From NCBI RefSeq assembly GCF_000377985.1, contig NZ_KB899043.1, forward strand, positions 248,001-312,000: a stretch of DNA of 64,000 bases, read 5' to 3'. Origin of the DNA: Sporolactobacillus vineae DSM 21990 = SL153. GTDB lineage: Bacteria; Bacillota; Bacilli; Bacillales; Sporolactobacillaceae. Positions 46,744 through 56,455 of this stretch are shown one piece after another (positions within the stretch are counted from its first letter, which is position 1; every line of letters begins with the position of its first letter). The notes under the pieces were generated by a model. It was not told the DNA's origin, did no database searches, and worked only from the letters and a program-made list of their open reading frames with translations. A program made the translations under genes and the position numbers.

Positions 46744-47856
46744 ATGGCTTTAAACAAAATCAATGAAACGCACCAGTTAGGTCCGATGAGCAGTTTCTTT
46801 CTGATACAGGTCACACAGATCGGTATCGGATTTTTCTCATTCCAGCAGCCGCTGTCGCGCTTCAGTGCCCAGGATGCCTGGGTGGCCTGCCTGATCGGCG
46901 GATTGTCCTCGCTTGGCGTCATGTGGCTCATCCTGCGCCTTCTCGAAAATGAACACAAGTATGGACGAGCCGATTTGTTTTCGATTCATACCCGGATTTT
47001 TGGAAAATGGATCGGCGGTGTACTGAATCTGGCCACCATCATTTTTTTCATGCTCTACGCGGCTATTTATCTGCGCAGTTATATTGAAATTCTTCAAGTC
47101 TGGATTTTCCCTCAACTCTCGATTCTGGTCTTTACTGCTCTTTTCTGCCTTCTGATTGCCTATATTGTGCTTGGCGGCATGCGCACGATCGGCGGGATCT
47201 TTCTACTCAGCTTCGTCTATATGATCCCGCTTTACGCGGAAACGGTATTTGCCGTGCCCGGCGCCCATTTTTCGAACCTGCTTCCCTTGTTTGATCACGG
47301 GCCGAAATCTCTGCTTCTGTCGGTCTTCTACTCGATTCATATTTATCTTGGAAGTGAAATGATCCTTTTCTACTACCCGTTCATCAAACATCCGGAACAG
47401 GCGAAAAAATGGTGCTATTTTGCATTACTAGATACCCTCTTCATCTATCTGATGATAATGATCCTCGGCACGGCCTACTTCAGCCAGGGAGAGATGAAAC
47501 TGACCATCTGGCCGACGGTGACTTTCTGGAAAAGTATTACATTTCCGCTTTTTGAACATGTGGATATGATCAACATCGTCTATATGATCTGGATTCTTCT
47601 GCCCAGCATGGCACTGTCCGCATGGATTGTTTCCCGCGGCATCAAACTGACCTTTCCGGTGATCCGGCAGAAATATGCGCTTATATTCGTCCTTGCCGTT
47701 TTCATTGTTGTTGCCGAGATTGTCTACAATGGCGAACTGGTCGCAACAGCCAATGCCCTTTTCTCCAAGCTTGGTTTTTGTTTTAACTACATCTACATTC
47801 CCCTGCTCCTGCTCTGCCAGTGGATTGTCAAGAAGGTGAAGGGGGAGCCGGCATGA
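46744..47856 (+). CDS. gerKB: Spore germination receptor B subunit (GerAB/amino acid permease-like)
   Basis: 370-residue membrane protein with about ten helices of the APC-like GerB fold. Begins with LGPMSSFFLIQVTQIGIGFF; further helices are dense through to the end. B subunits bind the germinant. Starts 42 nt after gerA; its stop overlaps the next start (ATGA), so the operon is tight. Confidence 0.92.
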   Translation: MALNKINETHQLGPMSSFFLIQVTQIGIGFFSFQQPLSRFSAQDAWVACLIGGLSSLGVMWLILRLLENEHKYGRADLFSIHTRIFGKWIGGVLNLATIIFFMLYAAIYLRSYIEILQVWIFPQLSILVFTALFCLLIAYIVLGGMRTIGGIFLLSFVYMIPLYAETVFAVPGAHFSNLLPLFDHGPKSLLLSVFYSIHIYLGSEMILFYYPFIKHPEQAKKWCYFALLDTLFIYLMIMILGTAYFSQGEMKLTIWPTVTFWKSITFPLFEHVDMINIVYMIWILLPSMALSAWIVSRGIKLTFPVIRQKYALIFVLAVFIVVAEIVYNGELVATANALFSKLGFCFNYIYIPLLLLCQWIVKKVKGEPA

Positions 47857-48962
47857 GAATAAAGATCCTCCTCCTGTGCCTCTTCCTGCTCCTTCTGACC
47901 GGCTGTCTGCCGTCAAACATCATCGACGACATTCTGATGGTTGAAGCAGAGGGGTATGACTATCTCGGAAAAGGACAGATCATGGGCACTGCGACCATGC
48001 CGAACTATGTCGAGAGCGGTAATCCGGGCAGTCAGGGCGCGGGGCTGCCGTCTACCGCGGCGATGATGCGCTACATCTCAGGCGTCACTTATGACGGGAA
48101 GTCGCTGGTCGACAAGTTTCAGCCGGAAGGTCAGCGTCAGCTGAAGATCGGGAAGATCAGAGTGATGCTGTTTGATGATAAGCTGGCCAGACACGGACTT
48201 AGTAAACAGCTTGATTTCAGAAACCGCGATCCGGACACACCGCGGGACCTGACGCTCGCTGTCGTTGAGGGGAGCACCCGGGAAATGCTTACCGCAGCGG
48301 ATTACCAGACCCAGATTCCGGTCTCTCGTTATATTCAGGATCTGATCCAGCAGAACAGTCAGCAGAACTACCCGGATTCTGATCTGGCCCAAATTCTCTA
48401 CAGCTATTACGGAGAATATATGGACGCGTTCATGCCGATCATCCAGAAACAAGGCGATCATCTGGCACTGGTCGGGGTTGCCGCATTTAAGAAAGACAAG
48501 TACGTCATGAAGATCGACGGCGACGATGTATTTGTGTTCAAAATGTTATTTCAGCCATTCGACCAGGGAGTCTATGACTATGAATTTGCCAGGGGCAAAC
48601 ATATCGCGCTCAGAAATGTCCATACCTCAGCAAGCTTTAAGGTGCGGAACGGGAACAGTTCGTCTCCGGATATTTACGCCCGGGTCAAAATTTCTGCTCA
48701 GGTCCGTCAGGCATTTCCCGGATCCATCAGCAAAAAGAATGCAGATCACATCACAAAGCTGCTGAATCGTCATCTGGAATGGGAAGCCCGGCAATTGGTG
48801 CATCGTTTTCAGACTTATCGTGTCGATCCGCTCGGGCTGGGCAATACCGTCCGAAGTTTCACCTATCGTTTCGACGGGCATTCCTGGCCGGACCGTTATC
48901 CCCATGCCCGTTTCCACTGCCGGGTCAACGTCAATATTGTTCAGACGGGAATTTCTCAGTAA
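47853..48962 (+). CDS. gerKC: Spore germination receptor C subunit, lipoprotein (Ger(x)C family)
   Basis: 369-residue lipoprotein. The signal sequence (ILLLCLFLLLL) ends in the lipobox LLTGC, with Cys at residue 19. The mature part follows the GerC plan, with IIDDILMVEAEGYDYLGKG at the start and a C-terminal region ending RFHCRVNVNIVQTG. The ATG at 47853 overlaps gerB; GGGGGA precedes it. The frame also opens at 47820, which would put the lipobox too far in. Confidence 0.92.
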   Translation: MRIKILLLCLFLLLLTGCLPSNIIDDILMVEAEGYDYLGKGQIMGTATMPNYVESGNPGSQGAGLPSTAAMMRYISGVTYDGKSLVDKFQPEGQRQLKIGKIRVMLFDDKLARHGLSKQLDFRNRDPDTPRDLTLAVVEGSTREMLTAADYQTQIPVSRYIQDLIQQNSQQNYPDSDLAQILYSYYGEYMDAFMPIIQKQGDHLALVGVAAFKKDKYVMKIDGDDVFVFKMLFQPFDQGVYDYEFARGKHIALRNVHTSASFKVRNGNSSSPDIYARVKISAQVRQAFPGSISKKNADHITKLLNRHLEWEARQLVHRFQTYRVDPLGLGNTVRSFTYRFDGHSWPDRYPHARFHCRVNVNIVQTGISQ

Positions 48963-48990
48963 CGGTCCGATGCCGGAGAAAGCACTTTCA

Positions 48991-49019
48991 TTTATTAAAC
49001 GTCTCGTTTGCGTTATAAT
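48991..49019 (+). promoter_or_regulatory. Candidate ydjO promoter
   Basis: TATAAT at 49014-49019 with TTTATT 17 nt upstream (48991-48996); the -35 box is weak. Confidence 0.5.
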
Positions 49020-49051
49020 AAAAAGATTAACAGGAAGGGGGATGATGCTTC

Positions 49052-49234
49052 ATGGGTTTTAACCGTGGCCAGCAAGAACCGGTTCCTGAAGAAGAAACAG
49101 TTGTCTGGACATGCACGAATGATGACTGTTCCGGATGGATGAGGGACGCTTATTCTTTCGACAGTCATCCGAAATGTCCGCTCTGCCATTCTGATATGAA
49201 AAAGGAAACGAGAATGCTTCCGGTGATCAGCTGA
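49052..49234 (+). CDS. ydjO: Cold-inducible YdjO-like zinc-ribbon protein
   Basis: 60-residue protein with two cysteine pairs, WTCTNDDCSGWMRD and PKCPLCHSDM, a small zinc-ribbon layout, and the family QEPVPEEE start. B. subtilis YdjO is reported as cold-inducible; the molecular role is unknown. GGAAGGGGG lies 10 nt before the ATG. Single gene, with its own promoter and terminator. Confidence 0.9.
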   Translation: MGFNRGQQEPVPEEETVVWTCTNDDCSGWMRDAYSFDSHPKCPLCHSDMKKETRMLPVIS

Positions 49235-49385
49235 TCGTCATCAATCATTCCCACTGAACCAGAGTCATGTGACTGGACGGGGCAATCGATTCATTCGGAA
49301 TTCTCTAAAAAATCGGATAAGGACGCGGCGATTATTTTGCCGGCTGTGTTTTAACGGACCGCTCCTCATCGATACATTTTGGCTG

Positions 49386-49426
49386 ACAGAGCGCATCTTT
49401 TTACAGAAAAGCGCTCTGTATTTTTA
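49386..49426 (+). terminator. Terminator downstream of ydjO
   Basis: 9-bp perfect stem ACAGAGCGC/GCGCTCTGT (49386-49419), loop of 16 nt, then five T. The gap 49235-49547 holds nothing else that I can see apart from a candidate promoter near its end. Confidence 0.85.
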
Positions 49427-49492
49427 TGCATTTGTATTTGTGTACCGGTTTGGCTTTTTATGGCCCTTCTTTACAGAGAAGGAAAAGCTGCG

Positions 49493-49520
49493 TTCACTTT
49501 CCGGTGAATTAGGCTACAAT
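49493..49520 (+). promoter_or_regulatory. Candidate promoter of the DUF402 gene
   Basis: TTCACT (49493-49498), 16-nt spacer, TACAAT (49515-49520), 28 bp before the ATG. Confidence 0.45.
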
Positions 49521-49547
49521 AGATAGAGATACGGCGAAGGTGATTCG

Positions 49548-50153
49548 ATGCGACTGTACAGAATGAAAAGAAAATATGCAGACCGGCGCGGCTGGCGCAG
49601 AATCGTGAAAAAAAGAATAATGGAAAAAGCATATATGTGGCCGGACTTTCACGGCCGAGCTGTGCTGCTGCATTTTGATGCGATCAAAGCACCGATGTCG
49701 GTGGTTTACGGCGGGGTCCGGAATAAAACGGTGGACAGAAATTACTCCTGGCTGCAGCTTTTCCCGGAAGGCGACTGCGGGTTTGTGCTGACCGCTATGT
49801 TTAACCAGCATCGCCGGCTCGTGCAGTGTTATTTTGATATTGTCAAACAAATCGGTCGCGAGCGTGACGGAGTGCTGTGGTTCGATGATCTTTACCTTGA
49901 TTTTATCCTCTTCCCGGACCGCAGTCTCTTCTTTGTTGATGAAGAAGAACTGGATGAGGCGCTGGAAACCGGAATCATCACCCAGGCGCTCCATGACCGT
50001 GCCTGGGTCAAAGCCGGGAAACTCAAGATCTTTCTGGAACGGCATCCCGACCATTTTCTTCGTCTTGTCCGTAAGATCATGACCACCTTTCCCGAGACGA
50101 TGGAGACAGACAATGATCACCCAAAAGTAAATGCCCGCAATGTTGAAATGTAG
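49548..50153 (+). CDS. DUF402 domain protein (Ntdp-like phosphatase family)
   Basis: 201 residues. The DUF402 barrel is seen in YSWLQLFPEGDCGFVLTAMF, then CYFDIVKQIGRERDGVLWFD and DLYLDFILFPD, with the acidic pairs DDLYLD and EEELDEAL that bind metal in the family. Staphylococcus and Bacillus relatives hydrolyse nucleoside tri- and diphosphates. The C-terminal 40 residues are variable. A strongly basic first 25 residues is unusual but plausible. Confidence 0.8.
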   Translation: MRLYRMKRKYADRRGWRRIVKKRIMEKAYMWPDFHGRAVLLHFDAIKAPMSVVYGGVRNKTVDRNYSWLQLFPEGDCGFVLTAMFNQHRRLVQCYFDIVKQIGRERDGVLWFDDLYLDFILFPDRSLFFVDEEELDEALETGIITQALHDRAWVKAGKLKIFLERHPDHFLRLVRKIMTTFPETMETDNDHPKVNARNVEM

Positions 50154-50249
50154 GCACTCCGGTCCACATGCTCCCGGGCCCAGGCCACTGTCACCCTGAG
50201 CGGATCTGAATAGAATAGAGACAGGTGCGACAGACAGGATGGGAGAACC

Positions 50250-50795
50250 ATGAATAACACCGAACTGGCCAGAAATCTTGCGCTGGCCTCTATTGCCGCC
50301 GGAAAAACAATCAATGCTGTGGGTAAAACACCTGAGATCCCGCTCACCAGTGAGCTCCGCAACCAACTTGCGCTCACCAGCAGCCTGATTCAGTTTGGCG
50401 GCGGTGCCTTACTGACTGATGTAATCCGGACAAATCCCGAGTTTCAGTTCATTGTCCGACTGAACTTTCTCAACTACAGCATTTTTTCGATTCAACTGAT
50501 TCAGGATGTACATGATGATCCGCTGCTGATCAGGCAGGCACTTTCAGCGAATCTCAGAGAAATCGCCGGTGATCTGATGCTGCTGACGATTCATTCGATC
50601 TGGAGTAAACTGTATTCCTTGATCGGCATTACCCTCATCGCCCTCGGCCATATGATGCAGGCACTGGGGCGCAGGCAGCAGCTCGATCAGGAGGCCACAT
50701 TCACAGAAGTGAACAAACAGATCACTTTGGGTTCATGGATCGATGCCTGTGGATCAACAATCATTCTGCTTGGTAATCTCGCTGATACGGTATAA
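50250..50795 (+). CDS. Uncharacterised helical protein with repeated glycine motifs
   Basis: 181 residues, not recognised with certainty; it may belong to a Bacillales group of internally repetitive small proteins (DUF6944-like). The visible repeats are of the form IxAxGxxxxAxG: AAGKTINAVGKTP, LIGITLIALGHMMQALGR, SWIDACGSTIILLGNLADT. Moderately hydrophobic helices but no clear membrane topology and no signal peptide. GGGAGAA precedes the ATG. Its terminator is shared with glcF. Confidence 0.75.
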   Translation: MNNTELARNLALASIAAGKTINAVGKTPEIPLTSELRNQLALTSSLIQFGGGALLTDVIRTNPEFQFIVRLNFLNYSIFSIQLIQDVHDDPLLIRQALSANLREIAGDLMLLTIHSIWSKLYSLIGITLIALGHMMQALGRRQQLDQEATFTEVNKQITLGSWIDACGSTIILLGNLADTV

Positions 50796-50886
50796 GATGC
50801 TTCAGGCGGTCCCTCCTCGTCCGGTCCATTCGCTGTTCCTGCAGAAGTCTCATGAAAAAAATGATGTTTAGCCAGTTTTAGAAATT

Positions 50887-50922
50887 AAAAAAAACAGAAT
50901 GGATTGTTTCCACTCTGTTTTT
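50887..50922. terminator. Bidirectional terminator between the orphan gene and glcF
   Basis: 8-bp stem CAGAATGG/CCACTCTG (50895-50917; one A-C mismatch on plus, a G-U pair on minus), with eight A before and T after. Stronger in the minus direction, for glcDF. Confidence 0.75.
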
Positions 50923-50952
50923 ACCTTTAACTTTCACTTTTTCATTAATCCA

Positions 50953-52302
50953 TCAGCGAACCAGCTGGTTTTCTTCCGAATACTCCAGTGCTTCAACCAG
51001 CAGATCTGCAATGTGAACCGCTCTCATTTTCCCCTTATTGCCGCTGCGCTCAACACCTGCTTTCATCTCAAGCAGACAGCCGGGATTCGCCGTGACAATC
51101 GTCTGCGCCTCGGTCTTCTCCACCTTGGCCATTTTATGATCAAGAATCTGCATCGCCATCTCCGGCTGGACGATATTATAATCGCCGGCCGAGCCGCAGC
51201 AAGTGTTCGCACCCTCCATCTCTTCATATCTGACCCCTTCGATGGACTGAAGGAGGATTCTTGGCTCCTTATAAGTGTGCATCACATTTCTCAGGTGGCA
51301 GGAGTCCTGATAGGTGACCGTCTGCGGCGAAAGCTGCAAATGATGCTGATGGTGAAAATCAAGGTCGACCAGTATCGCCGAAATATCCTTCAGTCTGGAA
51401 ACAAATTGTTTTGCCCGGTCTGCCCATTCAGGCTCGCCGGCTAGCAGGTGATCGTATTCGATCAGAAAAGCACTGCAGCCGCCGGCATTCGTGATGATGT
51501 AATCAAAGTGCCCGGCCTCAAACGCTTCGATATTCTGCTTTGCCATTTTCTTCGACTGTTCAAGCTCACCGTTGTGGCCGTGCAGCGCTCCGCAGCACAG
51601 CTGATGTTCCGGAATGGTCACATCGCAGCCGGCTTTCTGCAGCAGCCGGATCGTGGCATTGTTCGTTTTAAAAAACAGCGTATCCATCAGGCAGCCGGCA
51701 AACAAAGCGACATCTGCTTTTTTCTCCCCTTCGTGAGGAAAAAAGCGCGGCCGCTCCCTGATTTCCTTTTTCGTCGGGGCTTCGGGAAGGATTTTTTCCA
51801 TCGCGGCCATACTTTCCGGAAAAAGATTCATAAATCCGATTTTCCGGCCGACCTTGGACAGACCGCTGCGCTGATAAAACCCGAGCAGTCCCGTGGCCGC
51901 TTCGATGCGGTTCTGATGGGGGAATAGACCATTAAACACGCCCTTCCTGATTAATTTTACCGGTACCGATTGTTTCTTATGTTTCTGAAGAATGCTGCGG
52001 GCGTCCTCCAGCAGATGGCCATATTTGACACCGGAAGGGCAGACCGGTTCACAAGCCCGGCAGCCCAGGCATAGGTCAAGCGAATGGGCAATATCCTCGT
52101 CTGGCTCAACGACGCCGTCTGTGATCCCTTTCATTAACGCAATCCGGCCGCGCGGAGAATATTTCTCCTTATGGCCTGTTTCAATATAAGTCGGACATGA
52201 AGGCAGACAGAAGCCGCAACGCATACAGTTCAGCAGTTCGTCATAATCCATGTTCTTCTGAAAGTCTTTTTGGATCTGCCGTTTATCTTTTTCCGTCATC
52301 AT
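50953..52302 (-). CDS. glcF: Glycolate oxidase iron-sulfur subunit
   Basis: 449 residues. Two 4Fe-4S clusters near the N-terminus: CMRCGFCLPSCPTY and CLGCRACEPVCPSG. Two CCG domains follow: CCGALHGHNGE and CCGSAGDYN. It passes electrons from GlcD to the respiratory chain. The ATG overlaps the glcD stop (ATGA), with a second ATG three bases on. B. subtilis ysfD is the counterpart. No GlcE is seen, as usual in Bacillus. Confidence 0.92.
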   Translation of the reverse strand: MMTEKDKRQIQKDFQKNMDYDELLNCMRCGFCLPSCPTYIETGHKEKYSPRGRIALMKGITDGVVEPDEDIAHSLDLCLGCRACEPVCPSGVKYGHLLEDARSILQKHKKQSVPVKLIRKGVFNGLFPHQNRIEAATGLLGFYQRSGLSKVGRKIGFMNLFPESMAAMEKILPEAPTKKEIRERPRFFPHEGEKKADVALFAGCLMDTLFFKTNNATIRLLQKAGCDVTIPEHQLCCGALHGHNGELEQSKKMAKQNIEAFEAGHFDYIITNAGGCSAFLIEYDHLLAGEPEWADRAKQFVSRLKDISAILVDLDFHHQHHLQLSPQTVTYQDSCHLRNVMHTYKEPRILLQSIEGVRYEEMEGANTCCGSAGDYNIVQPEMAMQILDHKMAKVEKTEAQTIVTANPGCLLEMKAGVERSGNKGKMRAVHIADLLVEALEYSEENQLVR

Positions 52303-53732
52303 TTCACATTCGCCTCTCTTTCGCTCGCTGCCTCTGCAAACACTTTCCCCGGATTCATAATGCCGGAAGGATCCAGAGCCTGTTTAATCCCGCGCATCAC
52401 GGCCACACCCGCTTTGCCTAGCTTCCATTCGAGATAAGGCGCTTTGGTCATCCCGATACCGTGTTCCCCGGTGAGCGTCCCGCCAAGCTCAAGCGCCTTC
52501 TCGAAAATCTCGGCAAAGGCTTTCTCGACCCGCTGCATTTCGTCATGATCCCGCGCATCTGTCAGACACGTCGGGTGAAGATTGCCGTCGCCTGCATGAC
52601 CGAATGTCGAGATACGCACATTATATTTTCTGGCTATTTCAGTGATCGCCCGGACCATCGGCGCAATCTCCGAGCGGGGCACCGTTGCGTCCTCAAGGAT
52701 CGTCGTCGGTTTCAGCCGGGCCAGGGCACTCAGGGCTGACCGACGTGCCGTCGCCAGTTGTTCTGCCTCCTGCTCGGAAGCAGCCAGCCGGACATCCACG
52801 GCCTGTTTACTGCGGCAGATCTCCGCGATCCGGTGAATGTCACGATCGACAATTTCCTTAGGTCCGTCCTGAACAATCAGCAGGATGGCCTGGACATCGG
52901 TGGGAAGCCCGATATGGGCAAAATCTTCAACAGCTTTCAGCGTATCCTGATCAATAAATTCGAGTGTGACGGGAATCATCTTATCGGCGATAATGGCCGA
53001 CACCGAACGAGCCGCTGCTTCAATGTCCTGATACAGCGCCAGAATTGTTTTCTGCGACTCCGGTTTCGGGATCAGCTTCAGGGTGGCTTCAGTAATCACG
53101 CCCAGTGTTCCTTCAGATCCGACAAACAGTCTGGTGAGGTCGTACCCGGCAACGTCTTTCGTCAGTTTTCCGCCTGTGCGTATCAGTTCCCCGTCAGGTA
53201 AGGCAACCTGAAGCGCCATGACATAGTCCCGGGTCACGCCGTACTTTAACCCGCGAAGGCCGCCGGAGTTTTCACTGAGATTCCCGCCGATTGTCGAAAT
53301 CTTCATTGAACTGGGATCCGGGGGATAAAAGAGCCCTTCTTTCTCAACCGTATCGCTGATCTCCTTCGTGATCACCCCCGGCTGGACCGTAATCGTCAGG
53401 TTCTCTTTATCGAGCTCCAGAATCCGGTTCAGACGCTTCGTCAGCAGAACAACTCCGCCATGAACCGGACAGGTATCCGCACACAGATTGGTGCCGGAAC
53501 CTCTTGAATAAACCGGTGTTCCCGTTTCATTACATAGTTTTAGCAGCGCGGCGACCTCTTCGGCATTTCCCGGCGCAGCGACAAAATCAGGCAGCGATTG
53601 ATAATTCGGCGTGGCATCATATGAATAAACCAGCCTTTCACTGGACGAGCTGTCCACATTTTCCTTCCCCACGATTGCAGCAATCTGTTCTTCAGTGATT
53701 TTCTGCTTTTTCTTCAAACGAAGCAGCGGCAT
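52299..53732 (-). CDS. glcD: Glycolate oxidase FAD-linked subunit
   Basis: 477-residue FAD-binding (PCMH/VAO type) oxidase for glycolate or D-lactate-like 2-hydroxyacids. The FAD domain shows PVYSRGSGTNLCADTCP, STIGGNLSENSGGLRGLKYG and GSEGTLGVITEATLKLIP; the C-terminal domain has FGHAGDGNLHPT and GEHGIGMTK with the substrate histidines. ATG 53732 has GGAGGGGA four nt upstream. A 17-bp palindrome lies 20 nt before the start. Confidence 0.93.
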   Translation of the reverse strand: MPLLRLKKKQKITEEQIAAIVGKENVDSSSSERLVYSYDATPNYQSLPDFVAAPGNAEEVAALLKLCNETGTPVYSRGSGTNLCADTCPVHGGVVLLTKRLNRILELDKENLTITVQPGVITKEISDTVEKEGLFYPPDPSSMKISTIGGNLSENSGGLRGLKYGVTRDYVMALQVALPDGELIRTGGKLTKDVAGYDLTRLFVGSEGTLGVITEATLKLIPKPESQKTILALYQDIEAAARSVSAIIADKMIPVTLEFIDQDTLKAVEDFAHIGLPTDVQAILLIVQDGPKEIVDRDIHRIAEICRSKQAVDVRLAASEQEAEQLATARRSALSALARLKPTTILEDATVPRSEIAPMVRAITEIARKYNVRISTFGHAGDGNLHPTCLTDARDHDEMQRVEKAFAEIFEKALELGGTLTGEHGIGMTKAPYLEWKLGKAGVAVMRGIKQALDPSGIMNPGKVFAEAASEREANVK

Positions 53733-53751
53733 CGTATCCCCTCCAGTCAAA

Positions 53752-53768
53752 AAGTAAAGCGTTTACTT
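53752..53768. promoter_or_regulatory. 17-bp perfect palindrome at the glcD transcription start
   Basis: AAGTAAA-GCG-TTTACTT, arms fully complementary. It begins about 8 bp after the -10 box, so it would cover the +1 region. The odd-length centre departs from the even-spaced cre consensus. A repressor operator is inferred; the protein is unknown. Confidence 0.65.
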
Positions 53769-53775
53769 GAAATCT

Positions 53776-53805
53776 ATTATAGCGGCACTTTTTTTATTTT
53801 ACTAA
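53776..53805 (-). promoter_or_regulatory. Candidate glcDF promoter
   Basis: Minus strand TATAAT (53781-53776) with a weak TTAGTA (53805-53800) at 18 nt. Confidence 0.55.
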
Positions 53806-53866
53806 TCATAGGCACAGACAGGATGCGACAGAAAACGAATGCTTCGACAGAATGCCCCCCACAAAC

Positions 53867-53929
53867 GGCTCTGTTTAAAAATTGTTTGATTCCACTCCGT
53901 TGTCGGGCGGAATCAAACAACACTCGCAG
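53867..53929. repeat. Intergenic repeat, copy E, with hairpin
   Basis: Starts GGCTCTGTTTAAAA; TTGTTTGATTCC (53882-53893) pairs perfectly with GGAATCAAACAA (53909-53920). Read on the minus strand the hairpin is followed by TTTTTAAACAGAGCC, so it could act as a second terminator for copA. Confidence 0.65.
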
Positions 53930-53934
53930 CCAAA

Positions 53935-53966
53935 ATAAAAAACCGGGCAAATTCACTCGTCCGGTT
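53935..53966 (-). terminator. copA terminator
   Basis: Minus strand ACCGG...CCGGT stem (arms near 53960-53965 and 53941-53946) followed by six T and TATTTT, about 65 nt past the copA stop. Confidence 0.75.
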
Positions 53967-54029
53967 TTCATATCTATATTTTTTTGTCATAGCCCTGTTC
54001 TTCAGCACGTTCACTTTAAAAATTACAGT

Positions 54030-56429
54030 TCAAAGTCTGGCCTGCTTCAATCTCAGGCTGTTCACAATGACCGATACAGAACTGAACGCCATGGCCGCAC
54101 CGGCAATCCACGGGGTCAGCAAACCGAGTGCGGCGACCGGTATTCCGACCGTATTATAAAACAGTGCCCAAAACAGATTCTGGCGAATATTGCGCATGGT
54201 TTTGCGACTCAAGTCAAGCGCATGAAGAACGTGCATCAGGTCACCGCCAACAAGCGTAATATCGGCCGTCTCTATAGCCACATCCGTCCCGGTACCGATG
54301 GCCATGCCGATATCGGCAACCGCCAGAGCAGGTGCATCGTTGATCCCGTCGCCGACCATCGCAACGTTGAGCCCCTGGGCCTGCAGTTCGCGTACTTTAT
54401 TCGCTTTATCCTCAGGAAGGACTTCCGCAAAAACATGATCAATGCCTGCTTTTCTGGCAATCGCTTCAGCCGTCCGCTGATTGTCGCCGGTGATCATATA
54501 AACGCCGAGTCCGCGTGCCTTGAGTTTTTCGATGGCCAGCCGCGACGTCGGCTTAATCGTGTCGGCAACTGCGATGACGCCTTGAAGCTTCCTGTCGAGA
54601 GCGAAAAACATCACTGTTTTCCCGTCCGACTCCAGGCGGCGAACTTCGTGGGCCATCTCATGAACGGAGACGTCCTCATTACTCATCAGCCGTTTCGTAC
54701 CGATCGCGATCCGATGCCCGGAAACCTGGACGGTGATACCGGCGCCCGTATGTGCTGTAAAACGACTTGATGGCAGCTGTTCCTGAAGATGCTGCGATTT
54801 CCCATAAGCGATAATCGCCCGCGCCAAAGGATGCTTACTTAAATGTTCTGCCTCTGTGGCGAGGCGGATCAGCACATCCCGGTCGATATCCCCGCAGAGA
54901 ACAACATCGGTCACTTCAGGTTTCCCGTTGGTAATCGTTCCGGTTTTATCCAGCATGATCGACTGGAGGTTCTGCGCGGCCTCAAGATACTCGCCGCCTT
55001 TGAATAAAATACCGTTTTCTGCACCTTTTCCCGTGCCGACCATAATCGCTGTCGGCGTTGCCAGACCAAGTGCACAGGGGCAGGCAATCACCAGTACGCT
55101 GATCGCGGCAATCAGTGCCGGCAGCCATTCTCCCGGACGAATCGCCGAGATCCAGACAATAAAGACAAGAACGGCGATGGTGATTACAATCGGTACAAAA
55201 ACTCCGGAAATACTGTCGGCAAGCCGCTGAACCGGTGCTTTGGAGCTCTGCGCTTTTTCTACAATCCGGACAATTTCGGAGAGTGCTGTTGCTTTGCCGA
55301 CCTTTTCAACACGGACAACCAGCGTTCCGTTCACATTCAAGGTGGCGCCGATCACCTTATCTCCGGTCTGACGGGTCACGGGGAGTGATTCTCCGGTGAT
55401 CATCGATTCGTCGATCGACGAACGTCCGTCGACAATGATGCCGTCTGCAGGAATTTTTTCACCGGGCCGGACCCTGAGAAGATCTCCGGTAACAACAGAC
55501 TGGATCGGCACTTTTTTCTCCACACCGTTTTCAATCCGGGTGGCGTCTTTCGCCTGGAGGTCCAGCAGTTCGCGAATCGCCGTCGTTGTCTGCCGCTTCG
55601 CACGGGCTTCAAAATATTTGCCAACCAGTACAAGCGTAATGAGAATGGCACTGGTTTCAAAATACAGATCCGGATGAGCCATACCGGAAAACTGATAGCG
55701 CAGTGTCTCCGCCAGACTGTAAAAATAGGCGGCGCTTGTTCCGAGTGCGACAAGCACATCCATATTGGCGCTTTTTTTAATTAATGCCTGTGCTGCGCTG
55801 ACATAGAACGGCCAGCCGATATAGAACTGTACGATGCTCGCAAGAATTAGCTGAAGCCATGGATTGATCAGCAGATCAGGCAGCGGCAGGCCTGTATTAA
55901 AAGGGAGATGAGCGACCATCGTGTAAAGCAGGGGAAGTGACAATACCGCAGACAAAATCAGTTTCTTTTTCTTCTTCCGGAGCACTTTCCGCTTTTCATC
56001 CGCTTTGATCCGATCCATCACCGCTGACGGATAGCCCAGCTGCGCGATTCTGTTCAGGATCAGTTCCGGCTCAGTGATGCCAGGAACGTAAACGACCATA
56101 CCTTTTTCAGCTTCCGGATTCACATGGACGGAGAGGATACCGGGCATTTGATGCAACCCGTTCTCAATCTGTGCGGCATCAGCCGTGCCGCGCATTCCTG
56201 AAACGGTCAGATGAAAATGTTTCTGCTGCACGCCGTAGCCGAGTTTCTCAATTCGGGCGATGATCTCCTGCGGGGTTGTCCGCGCGTCTTCGATCGTTAC
56301 CCGGGCATTATCCAGACCAAGATTAACGGTGGCCGAAACACCGTCCATCCGATTCAGAACTTTTTCTATTCGATCCGAACAGGCAGCACAGGTCATACCT
56401 GTAATGCCTATTGAAATTTCTTTTTCCAT
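54030..56429 (-). CDS. copA: Copper-exporting P1B-type ATPase
   Basis: 799 residues. Catalytic parts are complete: TGES actuator loop ([10 protein letters not shown]), CPC in the sixth helix ([13 protein letters not shown]), DKTGT ([13 protein letters not shown]), the SKHPLARAI loop and [12 protein letters not shown]. Of two N-terminal heavy-metal domains, the first keeps GMTCAACS; the second has [10 protein letters not shown], so both metal-binding cysteines are lost. It follows csoR by 26 nt in the same direction; no copZ chaperone gene lies nearby. Confidence 0.96.
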   Translation of the reverse strand: MEKEISIGITGMTCAACSDRIEKVLNRMDGVSATVNLGLDNARVTIEDARTTPQEIIARIEKLGYGVQQKHFHLTVSGMRGTADAAQIENGLHQMPGILSVHVNPEAEKGMVVYVPGITEPELILNRIAQLGYPSAVMDRIKADEKRKVLRKKKKKLILSAVLSLPLLYTMVAHLPFNTGLPLPDLLINPWLQLILASIVQFYIGWPFYVSAAQALIKKSANMDVLVALGTSAAYFYSLAETLRYQFSGMAHPDLYFETSAILITLVLVGKYFEARAKRQTTTAIRELLDLQAKDATRIENGVEKKVPIQSVVTGDLLRVRPGEKIPADGIIVDGRSSIDESMITGESLPVTRQTGDKVIGATLNVNGTLVVRVEKVGKATALSEIVRIVEKAQSSKAPVQRLADSISGVFVPIVITIAVLVFIVWISAIRPGEWLPALIAAISVLVIACPCALGLATPTAIMVGTGKGAENGILFKGGEYLEAAQNLQSIMLDKTGTITNGKPEVTDVVLCGDIDRDVLIRLATEAEHLSKHPLARAIIAYGKSQHLQEQLPSSRFTAHTGAGITVQVSGHRIAIGTKRLMSNEDVSVHEMAHEVRRLESDGKTVMFFALDRKLQGVIAVADTIKPTSRLAIEKLKARGLGVYMITGDNQRTAEAIARKAGIDHVFAEVLPEDKANKVRELQAQGLNVAMVGDGINDAPALAVADIGMAIGTGTDVAIETADITLVGGDLMHVLHALDLSRKTMRNIRQNLFWALFYNTVGIPVAALGLLTPWIAGAAMAFSSVSVIVNSLRLKQARL

Positions 56430-56455
56430 TCCGCAGCGCCTCCACCTTTGACGAT

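Noticed and set aside
53752-53768. CcpA cre site before glcD
   Set aside because: Arms and TTTAC content resemble cre, but the spacing is one base too long and T at position 1 and CA at the end are missing.
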